Assembly (NCBI RefSeq): GCF_003945595.2
Contig: NW_024104509.1
Location: 2,418,001 to 2,482,000 of the forward strand
Length of the DNA stretch: 64,000 bases
From: Pipra filicauda
Taxonomy: Eukaryota; Chordata; Aves; Passeriformes; Pipridae
Reading direction: 5' to 3'
In this document: piece after piece, positions 49,574 to 62,891 of the stretch
Position numbering within the stretch: the stretch's first letter is position 1
Layout of the letters: each line of letters starts with the position of its first letter
Position numbers and translations under genes: made by a program
Notes under the pieces: generated by a model
What the model saw: only the letters and a program-made list of their open reading frames with translations
Databases searched by the model: none
Told to the model about the DNA's origin: nothing

Positions 49574-52500
49574 GTATGTCATTGGAAGAGTTCACAAAGT
49601 GCAGATGATATCTGTGTTGCTGTCCTTGAAGCCTGTGTATTGGTCTTACAGAGGAAATTTGTGCTGTTGCATTTTATGGATGTGTTGAATTTCATTTTAA
49701 TCTTATCATGTTGCCCTCAACTAGATAATTCTTCACTGGAGATCCAAGACAAGAGCCCCCAAAACCCCAGTATGGTCGTAGAAATAAGGAATCCACAGAG
49801 ACCCAGGCTGCCTGTTAATATGTCACCCAAATATTGCATCACTGATGTCAAGAACTTTTTCCTCAGTAGAGAGTTCGAGGAAACTCTCTGTTATGAACTT
49901 GTCCACTGTTTTTGTTTTCCTAGCTTGCAATCCAAAGCAGTAGGCTCTGCTCAGAAAGATGGTCATGAAGGTTGTAGTTGTTAACCTCACTTGAATTCTG
50001 AGCAGTATATTGAACAGTTATTAAAATGGTCGTATCTCTCTTCCCTCAAAGTCTCTTTCCAAAATAGACAATACATTTATTTGACAGCAAAATATGAGGG
50101 AAGTCACTGATATCTGTTTTGGAGAAATCTCATGAAGTATGTTCTTATTGTTTCCATGTTGTACTTGGAAACTGCCTAGTATGTTAACCTATTATATAAA
50201 TAATATACTATGACTCTCAAGTCAAATGCAAAAAGAAAGCATGTGTAACAGAAATGCAGTTTTAGTAGTGCTCAATGTAGTGATAGTAGACCCTTTTCCC
50301 TAGGTAATAGAGAGAAAAAAAATAGATTGCCTGTGCCCAATGCAGTCCAGATGGAACCCCAGCAGACAGCGTACTAGTGTAAACGCAAGGAGTTTTGTTT
50401 ATTTCAGGCAATGTATGCTTTACATTTCTGTTATGTTTCTTTCCTTTTCTAACTATGGCATGCTAATATTCAATTACTAAGTCTTCAGGGATTTTTTTAA
50501 TTTTTAGTGTTCTTTGTCATAATGTACGTCTACATTTTCCTTATATTAAAAACATGTTTACTTTATGACAAGACTGGCTTCAAATCACTGCATAGTGCAT
50601 TTTTTTCTCATGTTTCAATATAGTCAAAATATTATATATTATGCCAAATAAAATACCTCAAGTAGCAAACCATCTTGTTACATTCTTTCAAGTAATTTAT
50701 GTAAGCTGTGCTGTAACAACCTTCTAGAGCTCAAAATATAAATCTAGGTTGTCATGGATACACACATGAAAAGGCTTTCTTTATAAATATGTTATGAGTC
50801 TGACAATTTATTTTTAGTAGAATTAAAAAAAAAACAGATGTAGTATATAACTAGGGTCATTATTGGTTGTTCTGATTGCACTTAAATACATTTCTTTTTC
50901 TTCCTCTTCATTGTCTCAAAATATCTTTTAACACTGAGATTTATGTGCATGTCAAAATGGCTGATGAGAGCCCTGGGCTTTTTCTCTCACCTGTTTGAGT
51001 CACCTTTGTACCTAGTGTGCCTGAAGTGGAATCCATATGTTTCTTACCACCAGTTAGATAGTTATATTTTTTTATCTAGCACAAGGTTGAGCAGTGCTTT
51101 CAGGCCTGAAAAAAATTCAGCTGGCATTTTTCTCTCACAGTAGTTAAAACGGATACCGTAAGTATGACATGTAGCTAGATAAACTAAATAATTCATAGAA
51201 CTTTGAAGTCAGGAGATACCTTCTGGTATCTTATGTTGCATTTTGCTTCCCTTTCTCTGCTACATCAGTAGTGCAAGAGGCAATGCCCTCATATATGATT
51301 TTTTGTTACTGGTCATTAAAAACTAGAAATTTATAAGCTTGTAATAAAAACAAAGAAAAATAATGAAAAAGGGAAAAATAGATTGCTGAGAGTAATTAAA
51401 AGTAATAAAATAAAAGTATACTAAACAAATTATGTTTTTAACACATTTTATCTGTAGATTTTTATAGAACAGAAAATAGATAAGATGTGTGTTCAGAGGT
51501 CTAAAACTGTGTGTGTCTTAGTACAAAGTAAACCAAAAACCCAAACCATTTAAGAGGGTAAATAGACAATTTCCATAGAATAAGCACAAAATATTATGAA
51601 TTATCTAAAAAGTCTTTTTTTTTTCCAGGAGTATATAAATGTTAATCTCTCCTGCTTGCTGCATGAACTATGGTGGAAAACCAGATAGTATTTAGCATTT
51701 GTGCAGTTCTTTTCACATAAACTATTAACTAAAAATTTACTAAGAATTCCACATATGAAAATATACTCCCAAGAGCTGACTTGTTGGAAAATTTTTTCAG
51801 ACGTCAAATAACTTTGAAAAGTGTTTATCAAAGGTGTTGATATATACACACAAATATATATATAATACAAATATATATACATATATACACACAAATATAT
51901 CTCTCTATATATATATGTATATAGATATACATACAAATATTTGTACAGATGTTCATTATTATTTTCCAGAAGGCTTTTCTCCCAAGAATTTCTAACTTGC
52001 TTATGTCTGTCCAGCTTCAATAGTCAGTTTTTAATTTTTTTCTCCTCTGAATTAGCTTAACTGCTGTAGTAAAATGATACATAAATCATACTTTCCATCT
52101 TTCATTAAGAACCTTAATTCTTCCATTAATAATCAGAAAGTCTTTGCTATAAGTCTGTAAAATACCTAATGATTTGTGTTCGAAATATAACAGATACTTT
52201 ATACATAACACAATAAAGGAATAAAGTCTAGTGCCAACTAAACAGGAAGCAACTGTTTGTTTGCCTTCTAGGACAAAGCCATAAATCACAAAGCCAAAAT
52301 TTCTGACCCAGCCTATTGAGGAAGTGCTAAAAACACGAAAGACAGGGTGAAGTCAGACAGCCCTGGAGAGAATCTGTCATTTGGTAAGGCTGGCAGGATC
52401 ACCATTGTTTGATAAAATAGAACATGGGATTATTACATTAGGATATTGCTTTCTCCCAGATTTATTTTCAGATTCTAGTAGTGAAGGGCCTAAAATATGA

Positions 52501-55500
52501 TACCTATGTGCTGTCTTTGCTTGTGATTTGAAAATCTTATTAATAAGGATTCATAAGTATTAGTAGAATTAGTTAAGTTCTACTAATCATGGGGCTCGAA
52601 TATCAGAGTGCTTTAAAAATAACTACTATGCTATGCCTGTTGGATATTACAGAGCAGTCTACAGTGAGGATGTTAACCTGACAAAGACTTGCTGAGTAAG
52701 CAAAAAAAGCTCTTCCAGAAAAGCCTTCCAGGAGCTTTATATTGCCAGTGAAATTTTTCCATTTAGTATTGGTATGAGTGGCTAGATTTTTGTAGTAGTG
52801 ATAGAGAAGCCATGAGCACACTGCATCCTTAAAGGCTTTTGCAGAGACCAGTTGTGTAACTGAGTGACACTTGTAAGAAAAATAATTCTCTTTCATTTTC
52901 TTATTGTGTGTTATCTTGTTCCTGTGGACTCCACTGTTGTTCTGTTCTAACAGTTATGAGTATTTTCTTTGGAGAAGGGGAAAAGAATAGGCAACTTAAA
53001 TAAACTAGTAGTTGGTCTGTCACGAGTAGTGCTACAGTTGTACTTTACAAAAAAAATAAAAATATATAGTTTCTTCTGCAGTGCAGTTTTATATTCTAGT
53101 TCCACTCTGCTGTCTGGTTTAAGAGTTTAAAACTGCACAAATAAGGGACTGTTGTTTCTATTTACTTAGTATGGGCTTCACAAACAAATATTTAAAAATT
53201 CCCATCAAGAGTAACACATTTTGGGCAGATTTTTTTTAAGTATGAGTGATGACTTTTCAAAAGAACTGATTTAATTTATCTATGAACTGTGAAAAAGATG
53301 TAAGGAAATGTAAAAACAACAATTAGTTTCTGTTTTTCTAATTCCTGTGGTTTCTTTTGAGCAAGAAAATTAACTATACTTTACATCTGAGCAGGAAAAG
53401 GGTCCAAGTCCTCTAATAACAACAAAAGGAATTAAAAAACAAACAAACAAACAAATAAAAATAATTCCCAGGAAGGGGTTAGGCAAATGCAAGCTGAGAC
53501 TACAGCCTATTTGATAAAATTGATGCTTTTTTTAACGTTGCCCTCATCTGGCACTTTTTGTGTCACCCCTCTGCTGTGTCTGAGTAGGAAACCAAATTAA
53601 TGTCTCTGTGGGGCATTAACTACTTTTCCTAAAGCTTTGATCAGTGATCAGTCTAAAAGCCCCCAAACTTTGTTTTTTCCCCAGTGTACCACTGTACACA
53701 AATAGATAGTAATTGCAACCGACAATATGGAAAACACCAATATCACACCATCCAGAGTTTGTTGCTGTCCAGATGTGTTAATAATTGTCCAAGTGAAAAT
53801 GTAGGTGTAAAATTGCAGGTGTTTGTGAGACCAGAATATAACTAGAACATATGTAGACTTGGTATGTGACTTTAAAAATAAATCAACATGTGCTGAAAAG
53901 AGATCCGATTAAAGTTATCAGTTTGAAAGTGTGTTTTAAAGTAGACCTCTGCAGTCATTTGTGTGTATTTGAGAACGTAAGTGTGGTTTTGAACACTTTT
54001 GTTGCACAACTTTGTTCAGCTTTTGCCATTCTCCATTTGTTTAATTCCTTGTGTTATTCTTTAAAGGAAAATCACAAATTGCTCAGGTGATGCAGAGGAT
54101 CAACAACTCTGTAAGTTGTCTTTCTATTGCCTGGTAGAAGACATTGTTGCTCAAAATGTGAGTGGAAAAAATTACTTATAACTCTAGTCAAGCTATATAT
54201 TTCCATTGAGTCTGTAATTTCTGGGAAGGATTTCCTAATAAAAGTTCAAGTATACATTTAGTTAATTCATAGAACCTGTGTAATAAGCCTAATTCTAGCT
54301 CTTTACTTAGGACTTTTGCTGTTATTTGCTATCGCTATAATGTCCGTTTGTGTTACACTGATTTAAAAATCTTCCTGCAGCCAATTCTGTGGTGCTGCCT
54401 GCTGTCTTTCTCTCTTCTGGGCCACCAGCCACTGGGGTGTTTCCTCACAAGTGTGAGGGTGCCCCACTGTGTTGTTTTCAGTTTTGGTGACTGAACCTTT
54501 TACTGGCAGACACCCTGCATTGTAAGTACTTGATGGCCAGATTAGTTCTTCAAACTGATATGAACACTGGTACACATCTAACTGAGTAGCTGGGGAAAGT
54601 ACTGAAGGCAGTGCAGGATTAGTTGTCTGCACTGATGCATGTTGAAAACCATAAAAATTTAGTGGAAGGGAATTCTCGGGAAAGTAGGCGTTTCAATAAT
54701 GAAAAACCAAATGTGCTCAACTCATCTGAACCAGGAGGTTTCAGCAGGCTTAATCATCAGAGATGGTGTCTGCTCTAGGGTAGGGCCTTTGCCTTCGGGA
54801 GGAGGGTAAAGCTTGTGGAGGTGATGCATGAAGAAACACAGTACCTGTGTAACATATGATTTGGTTATCTTGGGTTTTTTTATAACCCCATAGCAGAAGA
54901 CATTAGAGATTATTGTAAGTCATTGCTACTTTCAAAAGATATTAAACTACTTTTCAGTTCTGAAGTACTATGAGTTGAGGTGAGAAAGATGCTAATGTTG
55001 CATGCTGCATCTGTCTGAGACAGGTGAAGAGAAATGCAGAAGTGCAAGAGAGTTGTTCTGTATGGTCTTCGTTGAAATGTTCAAAGGCTGAAGATTGAGT
55101 GAATTGATCTCTTCCATGAAGCATCATATTTTTCTGCATTTTATTTAGCAAAATAATCAAGACTAGAAAACACTACACTAATATAACTTGATAAATTTGA
55201 TATCTGAATGAGAAATTAAAGAGAAAATGGTGTCACAGGTCAAAATTGAGAAACCATCTACACGAAGTTAAAAAGCACATATAAGAACATAATGGCTAAG
55301 ATGGAAAGCAGCTTTTATGGTAAACATAAATCTCCATGTTTGGACAGCCTTATTTCTGTCAGTGTTGTAGAGGTTACAGAACTGGCAGCTTGTCTACACT
55401 TGAAAGTCTATTTAAACTAAGATAGATTGCATTTTAAATGCAGTGTTTGTATCTAAGTAACAATTAGCCATGGACATTTCTAGTTCCAAATATAAGGGTT

Positions 55501-56031
55501 ATATGCCTATGCGTTTTAATCCCTTTCAACCTGCTATTACAGAGGGATGTCTAGTGAAATACATCATTCAAAGATGTATATTCAATACTTAAGGGTTGGC
55601 AGATTTATAAGTACCTGAAGAACAAGTGAGGGTAAAGTGGTGCAAATTATCAGGACTTTCTGCTGCACCTGCAGAAATGAAATCCCAAATAATGGTGAGG
55701 GCTCCTTGTGACCTGTCTGCTCAAACTTACGTTTTCTGTGTCCATAGCCTGACTTTCAGACTCCTCCACTCACGTATTTTGGAATTGGCAGCAATCAAAT
55801 AGGTATCTAGAAAAAACTTCTGAAAAGGGTGTATTGGGTGTGCCTGCACTGCCCAGTTCCCCTGCTCTCTCACAAGTCCACTTCCACTGGTTCTCTACAG
55901 GGCTGGGGTCTGTGCTACCCTTGAGATCCCAGCTAGGTGCTTCCCCAGGCAAAAGCCAGATGCAGATCAGGTAAACCTGATCTCAAGGTAATAGGCATAT
56001 AAAATAACTTAATCATATTAGATATTCATCA
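49574..56031. other. Long non-coding AT-rich stretch
   Basis: About 6.5 kb without a supportable gene. It contains an interrupted AT/CA microsatellite at 51839-51945 and an (AAAC)n run at 53436-53460. Confidence 0.5.
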
Positions 56032-56036
56032 CACAC

Positions 56037-56886
56037 TGTCATAGTTTGAAATTGGCCCCCCCTGAGAGTTCGGGTGCTCAGAGGTGACTGGGTGCCAGGA
56101 CAGTGTTCCCTGGAGAGCCAGTCACCGCTCATCTTGTTCACTTCTGCTCAAAATCAGATATACACAGCACCGGAAGCTGTTGGCAGTTCTTCTGTTGGTG
56201 TCTGCTGTGTGTAGGTAGAGAAGGCCACGGGGTGGCTGGGCTCCTTCATTCTCCCCCTCCGGGAGGGTGGGGAGCCCTGCGGCCCCCCAGCTCTGCCTAG
56301 GCCAGAGTTAGAGGCAGCATCTAGAGTGTGTGCTGTGAAGGAAGAGATGCACAGCACCCGAGGTAAGAGGAGAGAGGTAGGCTCTGCAGCCAAGCCCTCT
56401 TCCTCCTTCCTGCAGTTAAGCTGTGGAGGGGGGCTTTTCCTTTCCCTCTGCTGTAAAGTGGAGGAGAGGCTCAGCATTGAAGCTGAGCCAAAAGACGGGC
56501 CGGAGGAGGAGGCTCGGCGCTCGGGAGAAGAATCCCAGGCAAAACTGGAGATGGGCCAAGAGCTCGGGAGTTGCCCTGCTGAAGCTGATCGGGGGCAGCC
56601 GAAAACTGACTCAGCTTGATAAGCTGAACTACACTGCAGCAGCCTACGAACCAAGGTATGAGACTGAGAAAGAGAGATCACACAGCAGACCGATGAGAAA
56701 GGACTCAAAGCTATCTTCTTGGACTTCGTGAGGAGGACAAACTTCCACAAGCAGCTGGAGTTTGGTGAGGGGGGAGCGTTCAGGCCCAGAACACTCCCAC
56801 GAGGGAGAGACTGGTTACTTCCCAGCCTGAAAAGGCTTCTCCTGGACTAAAGTTAAAGGGAGGGACTTAAAGGACTGATAGAAGTG

Positions 56887-56922
<36 letters not shown>

Positions 56923-57096
56923 CTGCTTTTAGTTTGTATAGTATTTATTTGTGTAAATAAATGTATATACTTCCCCCTTCTCCTATAGAAGCCTCACCTG
57001 AAAGTTTCTCTCCAGTGTTGGGAAAAATTGTGGGAAGGGGTGGGGGGAAGCCTGGAAATTGGATTCTGGATTCCTAATGTGGCTCAAACTGCCACA
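56037..57096 (+). mobile_element. ERVL-type solo LTR, 1060 bp, plus strand
   Basis: Starts TGTCATAGTTTGAAATTGGC and ends GGCTCAAACTGCCACA, so the two ends form an imperfect inverted repeat. CACAC flanks both sides (56032-56036 and 57097-57101), the 5-bp duplication size of class III elements, although the CA-repeat context weakens this. An (AT)n run at 56888-56921 lies where a TATA box should be, and AATAAA is at 56956-56961. Open frames of up to 198 codons inside it are compositional. It belongs to the same family as the older copy at 1556-2778. Confidence 0.75.
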
Positions 57097-57101
57097 CACA
57101 C

Positions 57102-58092
57102 CTAGAAAACTTAGGGTAAAGAAAGAATACCCTTAATTCTGACTTTTTGCTCAGTTGCCAAAAGATATAACTTATAGCTACATACAATACTGTTCATATA
57201 TGTGCTTGAAATGGTCTATAGAATCATTTCCATCTATGAAAAATTATTTGATTAACATTTTATAAGTATTTATACATTACATTATATTAGTATTTGTGTC
57301 TGTGTCTGGGGAAGAGGGAATTATGAGCATGTGGCAGAAGACCTGTGAAATACCTTAGCAAAGATAACAGCAGAAAAACTACCTCAGGCATACAGTGAAT
57401 AGAAAAGATGTGAGAGCAGTGGATTAGTTTTATAATTTAATTACCTATCGAGTTAAGCTTCAATAAAATTTGGGTCTATTAAGATGTTATGGCAGGCATA
57501 AAATTAAATATACTTCATCCAAACTTTATAACATATACTTATCTTTCTATTCCCTGTTTTTTGCAAGAAATCACATGAAATGAACATAAATAAATTGAAA
57601 TATGAGTGTGTTGAAAAAAAACACTATTGCTGTTATAAATGTAGCCTTCTGTTTATTGATGTACTCTTCAATATTGTTTAGTTTACAGACCTGCAAAGGG
57701 GCTGGATACTAAGGTGACTGATGCTTCTTGACTATACCTGTGGAAGGATTTGTTAGCTCTGACTTTTACATAAAAGCTTCTGAATTACCTCTTTTTCTAT
57801 TGACATCCTGCCATTTCCTCTGCAAACCTAGGAGATGACCAAAGTGTGTTATGAAGAACTTACACATCTGCATCAGCATACAGATATGCTGATGTAGTAG
57901 TCCCGTGATGAGCACTGCAAGCAAAGGGGCGCAAGGGTAGTTTCAGTTTTTCTGGTATTTACTCTCCCATTGGGCAGTGCAAGCCCTTGGGAAAGAAGGA
58001 AAGGTTCTCCTCGGCAACGCCTTGGCATGCCTTGGCAATGTGGCTCTCTATCTACATTGTGAAGATCTGTCTTTCTTCTCACAGATGTTGTA
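57102..58092. other. Non-coding stretch
   Basis: No supportable gene or repeat. Confidence 0.5.
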
Positions 58093-59190
58093 TTTAGGCC
58101 TTTGACATGGTCCCCCACATCTTTCTCTCTAAATTTGAGAGATATGGATTTGATGGGTGGATTGTTCAGTGGATGAGGAATTATCTGGATGGTCAAAGCC
58201 AGAGGGTAGTAGCCAATTTTCTGATGGACACTCGTGGCAATAGTTGTCCCTCGAAGGTACTTACTGGGACCAGTACTGTCATCTTCAACAGTGACATGGA
58301 CAGTGGGATTGAGTGCACCCCCAGCAAGTTTGCAGACACCACCAAACTGAGTGATGTGGTTGACACATGAAGGATGCCATCCAGAGGGACCTGCACAAGT
58401 TTGAGAAGTGGGCCCACAGGAAGTCCATGAGGTTTCACAAGGCCAAGTTCAAGGTCCTACACCTGAGTTGGGGCAAACTCCAGTATGCATACAAGTTACA
58501 GGATGAATGGAGTGAGAGCAGCCCTGTTGAGAAGGACTTGGGAGTGCTGGTGGATGAGAGGCTGGACATGAATCAGCAATTTGTGCATTCACAGCCCAGA
58601 AAGCCTATAGTATCCCAAGCTGCATCAAAAGCAGTGTGGTCAGCAGGTCAAGGGAGGTGACTCTGCCCATCTGCTCTGCTCTGCTCTGTTGTGACTCCAC
58701 AGAACCGTATTTAGTTCTAGGGTCCTTACAGAGAAGGGCCACAAAGATGATCAGAAGGCTGGAGCACCATTCCTATGAGGAGGGGCAAAGAGAGTTGGGG
58801 CTGTTCCACCTGGAGAAGAGAAGGCTTCAGGGAGGTCTTACAGTGGCCTCCCAGTAGCTGAAGGTGGCCTATAACAAAGCTAGAAACAGACATTTTATCA
58901 GTGCCTGTTGTGATAGGACAAGGGGCAATGGTTTTAAACTGAAGGCGGTTGATTTACGTAAGATATAAGGAAGAAGTTTTTTGCAATTAGGGTGGTAAAA
59001 TACTGAGTGCCCAGAGAGGTGGTAGATGCCTCATCTTTGGAAACATTCAAGGTCAAGTTGGACAGAGCTCTGAGCAATCTGAGCTACTCGAAGATGCCCC
59101 TTCTCATTGCAGGGGTGTTACACTAGATGACCTTTAAAGGTCCTTTCCAACCCAAACTGTTCTATAATTCTATGATTTTATAATTCTGTT
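58093..59190 (+). mobile_element. CR1 LINE, 3' part of ORF2 with 3' end
   Basis: Decayed CR1 ORF2 in several frames: FDMVPHIFLSKFERYGFDGW and YLDGQSQRVV (RT palm), then SGIECTPSKFADTTKLSD. Here the catalytic Ala-Asp-Asp has become Ala-Asp-Thr. Then come [29 protein letters not shown] and QRRATKMIRRLEHHSYEE, and finally the CCTTTCCAACCCAAACTGTT UTR with an ATTCTATGATTTTATAATTC tail at 59190. Relative to the usual order, segments between the palm pieces and around 58615-58715 are shortened. It cannot encode an active enzyme. Confidence 0.9.
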
Positions 59191-62000
59191 CCATGATGTA
59201 CATGGGAAGAACAGGTGTGATATCATGGGAAAACTCTTCTGTCTGATATTTCTCACATTAGGCAATGGCCACGCAGAAGAGGTTGTTTTCTACCCTGATG
59301 ACCAATATATCTCTCTAGTTTCCTATATCTCTCTAGTCCAGCCCCTTCTGCCTTTTATTTACACTGAATCTCTTATTTCATAAAGGAATTGTTACTTGGA
59401 CAGGATAAGAGAACAGTGGCTGGGTTTGCTTATGATATCTTGTTTAATGTTTGCTCTCAGGTTGAAAATGTTGGACGTTGCTAATGTGCTCAGAGAGGTC
59501 TGGATGTTAATGAGTTTCTCAGCCACTTTCTGTTCTGTAGCATTCCCAGAAGTGTTAAATTTTACCATATCAGAGCTTTCCAAGTGTAGAATTATTATCA
59601 CATTAGATTGCAGTAATCCAAAAAGAAGTAGTCAAAAAATGCTTTCCATTAACAATAGATTTTAGAAAAATCTGCAATATCTCTGTATTGCAGGAAGCAA
59701 TGGAATTTATCTTCTATTTGGTATGCCTTTCTGTGGTACCAAAGGTGCTCCTTCACAAGAGACAAAGAACTAGATATGAATACTGATCGTGCAGTGATCA
59801 TACTTCCAGGACAAAGTTTAAATATGAAAGTGGCAGCTCCATCTTTTAAATCTAACAAAGTAGGAACCTAAATTCTAGTGGGATTGCTACATCTTTGCAT
59901 CTCCTAATAGGCCTCAGATTGTAGAAGAGCTGAGCTGAGCACTTGCTTTTTCTGACAGGAAAAGGATAAGAGATTTCAACTCTGACTTTTTCACTGAATT
60001 GGCAAGCCCCCCAAACCACATAAAACCCCATCATATCCCTAATCTTTCACTATATTTTTAACCATTGTTGTCAGAATGTCTGAAAAGAAAACTTTTCAGA
60101 ATTTTCTTCTTTACTTCCCAACCCTTCACCATTTATGCTTACCAAAAACTGATGGAGGCTGCTGGGAATACAAAGAAAACTCCTTGCTTCAGTTTCCTCA
60201 GATTTACACTCAATAGCCTCAAAATCACAACAGTATTACTTATAAGTAAGAAATATTCATTAAAAATAAAATTAAAAGTGTTTAAATGATCTAACCATGT
60301 TGTGATAATGTCCTCTCCACCAGTTTCCTCACTGTGACTGACAGAAGTTCATATTCTTGCACTCACTTTCTGCCAATACAGATGACTAGGCAAGGCACAA
60401 GGCCATGGAAATCAGGCCTGTGATAAAAGGTTGGTGTGTATTAAACGCTGCACTAGAAAACAACTCTCGTCCCTAAGGTACTGTTTGCAGAAGGCAGCAA
60501 TGATAGAGCTCATCTCAGAGACAGGAAGCTCTGTGCAAGCTAGAAGACACATTGCGCTCACTATTTTTAGTTTATTAAAGCTATCTGTTAGGTTTCTTCA
60601 TTGTCTTCATCTCTCTAGCATCTTCAGAGAATTATTACTCTACTCATTGTAAAGAAGGGCAGCATGCTAGGATTACTCTGTCTTCATTGTCCCTAGTACA
60701 CATGTCCCTAGCATATTTTGGTTTTTTACAGATGCTTAATGCAAAATGGATGTGAAAAACTCAAGGTAATGCTGAGTTTGGTACCTTTCCAAGAAACTTT
60801 CCTGATCTTCAAGGATAAAAAAACCTATCAGTATGTCTTGAGAGAGTGTGGGATAGGGGAAAGCTATGGTCCTGGGAGTTGTGAGTTCTTGTTTCTGATT
60901 TGAGTCTTTTGCTTTCTTTTAACTATGAACTCCAAAAGCTTAATCACTGGATATGATTACCTTTATAACTGAGCAAAGTTAACATGCTGTACATCTTTTA
61001 AGGTGTATGCTATTTTAAGTCAAATTTTTTTTTCCACCTATTTAATTTTGCCTCATTTACAGAAGCTTGGAAAAGAAGTTTCAGCTAATTATACTTACTT
61101 ACACAGGTTCCATTTCACTATCAGGTAGGGTTTTTTCCTCCTTTCATTAAACAAATACATTAAGAGCTCAAGCAAGAGATGTTTAAATATGTATAATTTA
61201 AACTAGTTGCTCCACCATAACCAGAAATTCATCTGCACAAATTTTGCCACAAAGTAATGTCTCCTGGTGTCCTACCCTTTCTTTTGTACACACAACTCAT
61301 GGTTTAGTCCCTGCACCTTTGAAGTTCTATAATTTTGCCATGTACAGTGGGGTGGAACAGGTGGCTTTTCTGGTGCATAATCAGTTTTGCACTATGTTCT
61401 TGAGAGGGTGCAGTGAAGAGGAGCTGGCTGGCATGCATAAGTTCCAAAGAAACAGTAGCCTTGATCTCTTTACCCTCATTTGGAGAATTATTCAGCTTTT
61501 GCTGATGAATGTAGACATGATGCTAAGAATTAATTATAGAGGGGAAAAATATGTCCATTAAGGTTAAAAGGAAATGTGAAAATGGCAGATCAATGAAACT
61601 AGCCAAGTAAATTGAAAGTGCATTTTCCAACCTGAGTTATGAGGGACTTAAACTTTACTGAGAAGCAGCTGTTTTTGTCCATAATCTGAGTAAAAACTGG
61701 TAATTACTAGCAAAATGAAAAATCACCATTGCTTTATAGGATTTCTTTTATAATTTCTAACTCTTCCTTCATGTAATCGCCATCCTATAAGAAAAATAGT
61801 GGGGAAAAGGGTATCTCTTCTTTAGCTAGAGAGCTGCCATTAAGAATATCTTCATTATCTGGGAGGGCCATTTAGTGCCCAAAATGGAAATATGTTTTTC
61901 TATACTTGAATTGCTCCAGCAATATTACTTCATGTTGTTTGCATGTCTCTGAAAGAATTATTTAGTGCACACAATATTAAAATGAGCTAAATTTTTACTT
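59191..62000. other. Non-coding stretch
   Basis: No supportable gene or clear transposon. It lies upstream of the TRPM3 CpG island, so enhancers are possible but not visible by eye. Confidence 0.5.
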
Positions 62001-62050
62001 GGTTTTTGTTTGGTTTTTTTTTTTTTGGTTTTTTTTTTTTTTTTTTTTTT
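62001..62050 (+). repeat. T-rich tract
   Basis: T runs of 13 and 22 bases separated by GG, ending about 165 bp before the CpG-rich island. Confidence 0.95.
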
Positions 62051-62610
62051 GTCCAGGATGCGCATGTTAGCACTCGTGCTCTTATAGTACAGCTTCTAAC
62101 TCCTGCCACTTGCTGCTAGTGCACTGATTATGCCAGATTTAATGAAATGCTTTCTAGGTCCATTGTATCAGTAAATCAAGTGTGAATTTATTTTCCCTCT
62201 GTCAGTCTGTTGTCTGAGTGTTGGCCCCTCCTCCCCTCACGCCTGTTTCCCTCTCCTCGCAGCGCTTTGGGAAAGAAAGTGCAGGTACCCCTCCCTTGCT
62301 TTATTTAAATTCAATTCCTTCTGCCCTGCTTTTGGCCCGGGGAAGCGCATGAGCGAGGCGGGAGGCTTGGTGAGCCTGACTAACCTTGCTTCTCCCGGAG
62401 GCGGGCGGGAGGGAGCGTGGCCGATAGCGCCACATCCCGGTTTTCTTACGGGCTGCCCCTCTCCGCTCACCGGGGCAGCTTGCCCAGAGCCACGGGCGGA
62501 TCGCCTCCACCCTTTCAGCCGCATTTGGCATGCATGAGCACTGCCGTCCCCGCTCAGGAGGCTGCTGCTGGAGGAAGGAGGTTCGGCGGCTGCCGCTGCC
62601 CCCCCGCTCG

Positions 62611-62670
62611 CCCAGCCTTACCCAGCCCAGCCCAGCTCAGCCCAGCCCAGCTCAGTTCAGTCAAGCCCAG
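62611..62670 (+). repeat. CCCAG/CTCAG pentamer array in the CpG island
   Basis: About ten variant copies of CCCAG and CTCAG in tandem over 60 bp, roughly 130-190 bp before the TRPM3 start codon and probably in its 5' UTR or core promoter. Confidence 0.85.
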
Positions 62671-62801
62671 TCTCTGCCCTGCGGCACCGCGGGCCCGGGC
62701 GGGACGCGCCCATCGTGGGATGCCCGCGCCCCGGAGGGCGGATTCCGCGGTAGGCGCTGTCAGGTCTGCGATTGATCTCCCGGTGGGATTTGTGGACAGT
62801 C

Positions 62802-62891
62802 ATGAATCAGACCGATGCTCCCCGGCCACTCAACTGGACCATCCGGAAGCTGTGCCATGCCGCCTTCCTCCCCTCGGTCAGGCTCCTTAAG
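62802..62891 (+). CDS. TRPM3: TRPM3 first coding exon (partial gene), N-terminal 30 residues
   Basis: The ATG at 62802 opens 30 codons reading [17 protein letters not shown] and ending PSVRLLK, then a donor AAG/GTACGG at 62891/62892 in phase 0. I recognise this peptide as the start of the conserved N-terminal region of TRPM3, a melastatin-family, Ca2+-permeable, non-selective cation channel of the plasma membrane activated by heat and pregnenolone sulfate. In mammals it occurs both as an isoform start and as an internal segment after a longer N-terminus. An in-frame TAG at 62751-62753 with no ATG between supports 62802 as the start for transcripts from the island. Kozak context has G at -3. 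CAG/TC just before the ATG could serve as an acceptor for a longer isoform. The rest of the gene lies to the right, outside the window. Recognition is from memory, but the match is long and specific. Confidence 0.87.

Noticed and set aside
56154..56750. 198-codon open frame on the minus strand, with others on the plus strand
   Set aside because: It falls entirely within the LTR at 56037-57096, with no recognisable domain.
1..62000. Longer N-terminal TRPM3 exon (alternative first exon)
   Set aside because: I looked for a peptide start joining to the TRPM3 exon and did not find a convincing one. It probably lies outside the window.
62417..62890. 157-codon frame across the CpG island
   Set aside because: It reads the pentamer array and overlaps the TRPM3 exon in another frame. 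GC-rich DNA has few stops.
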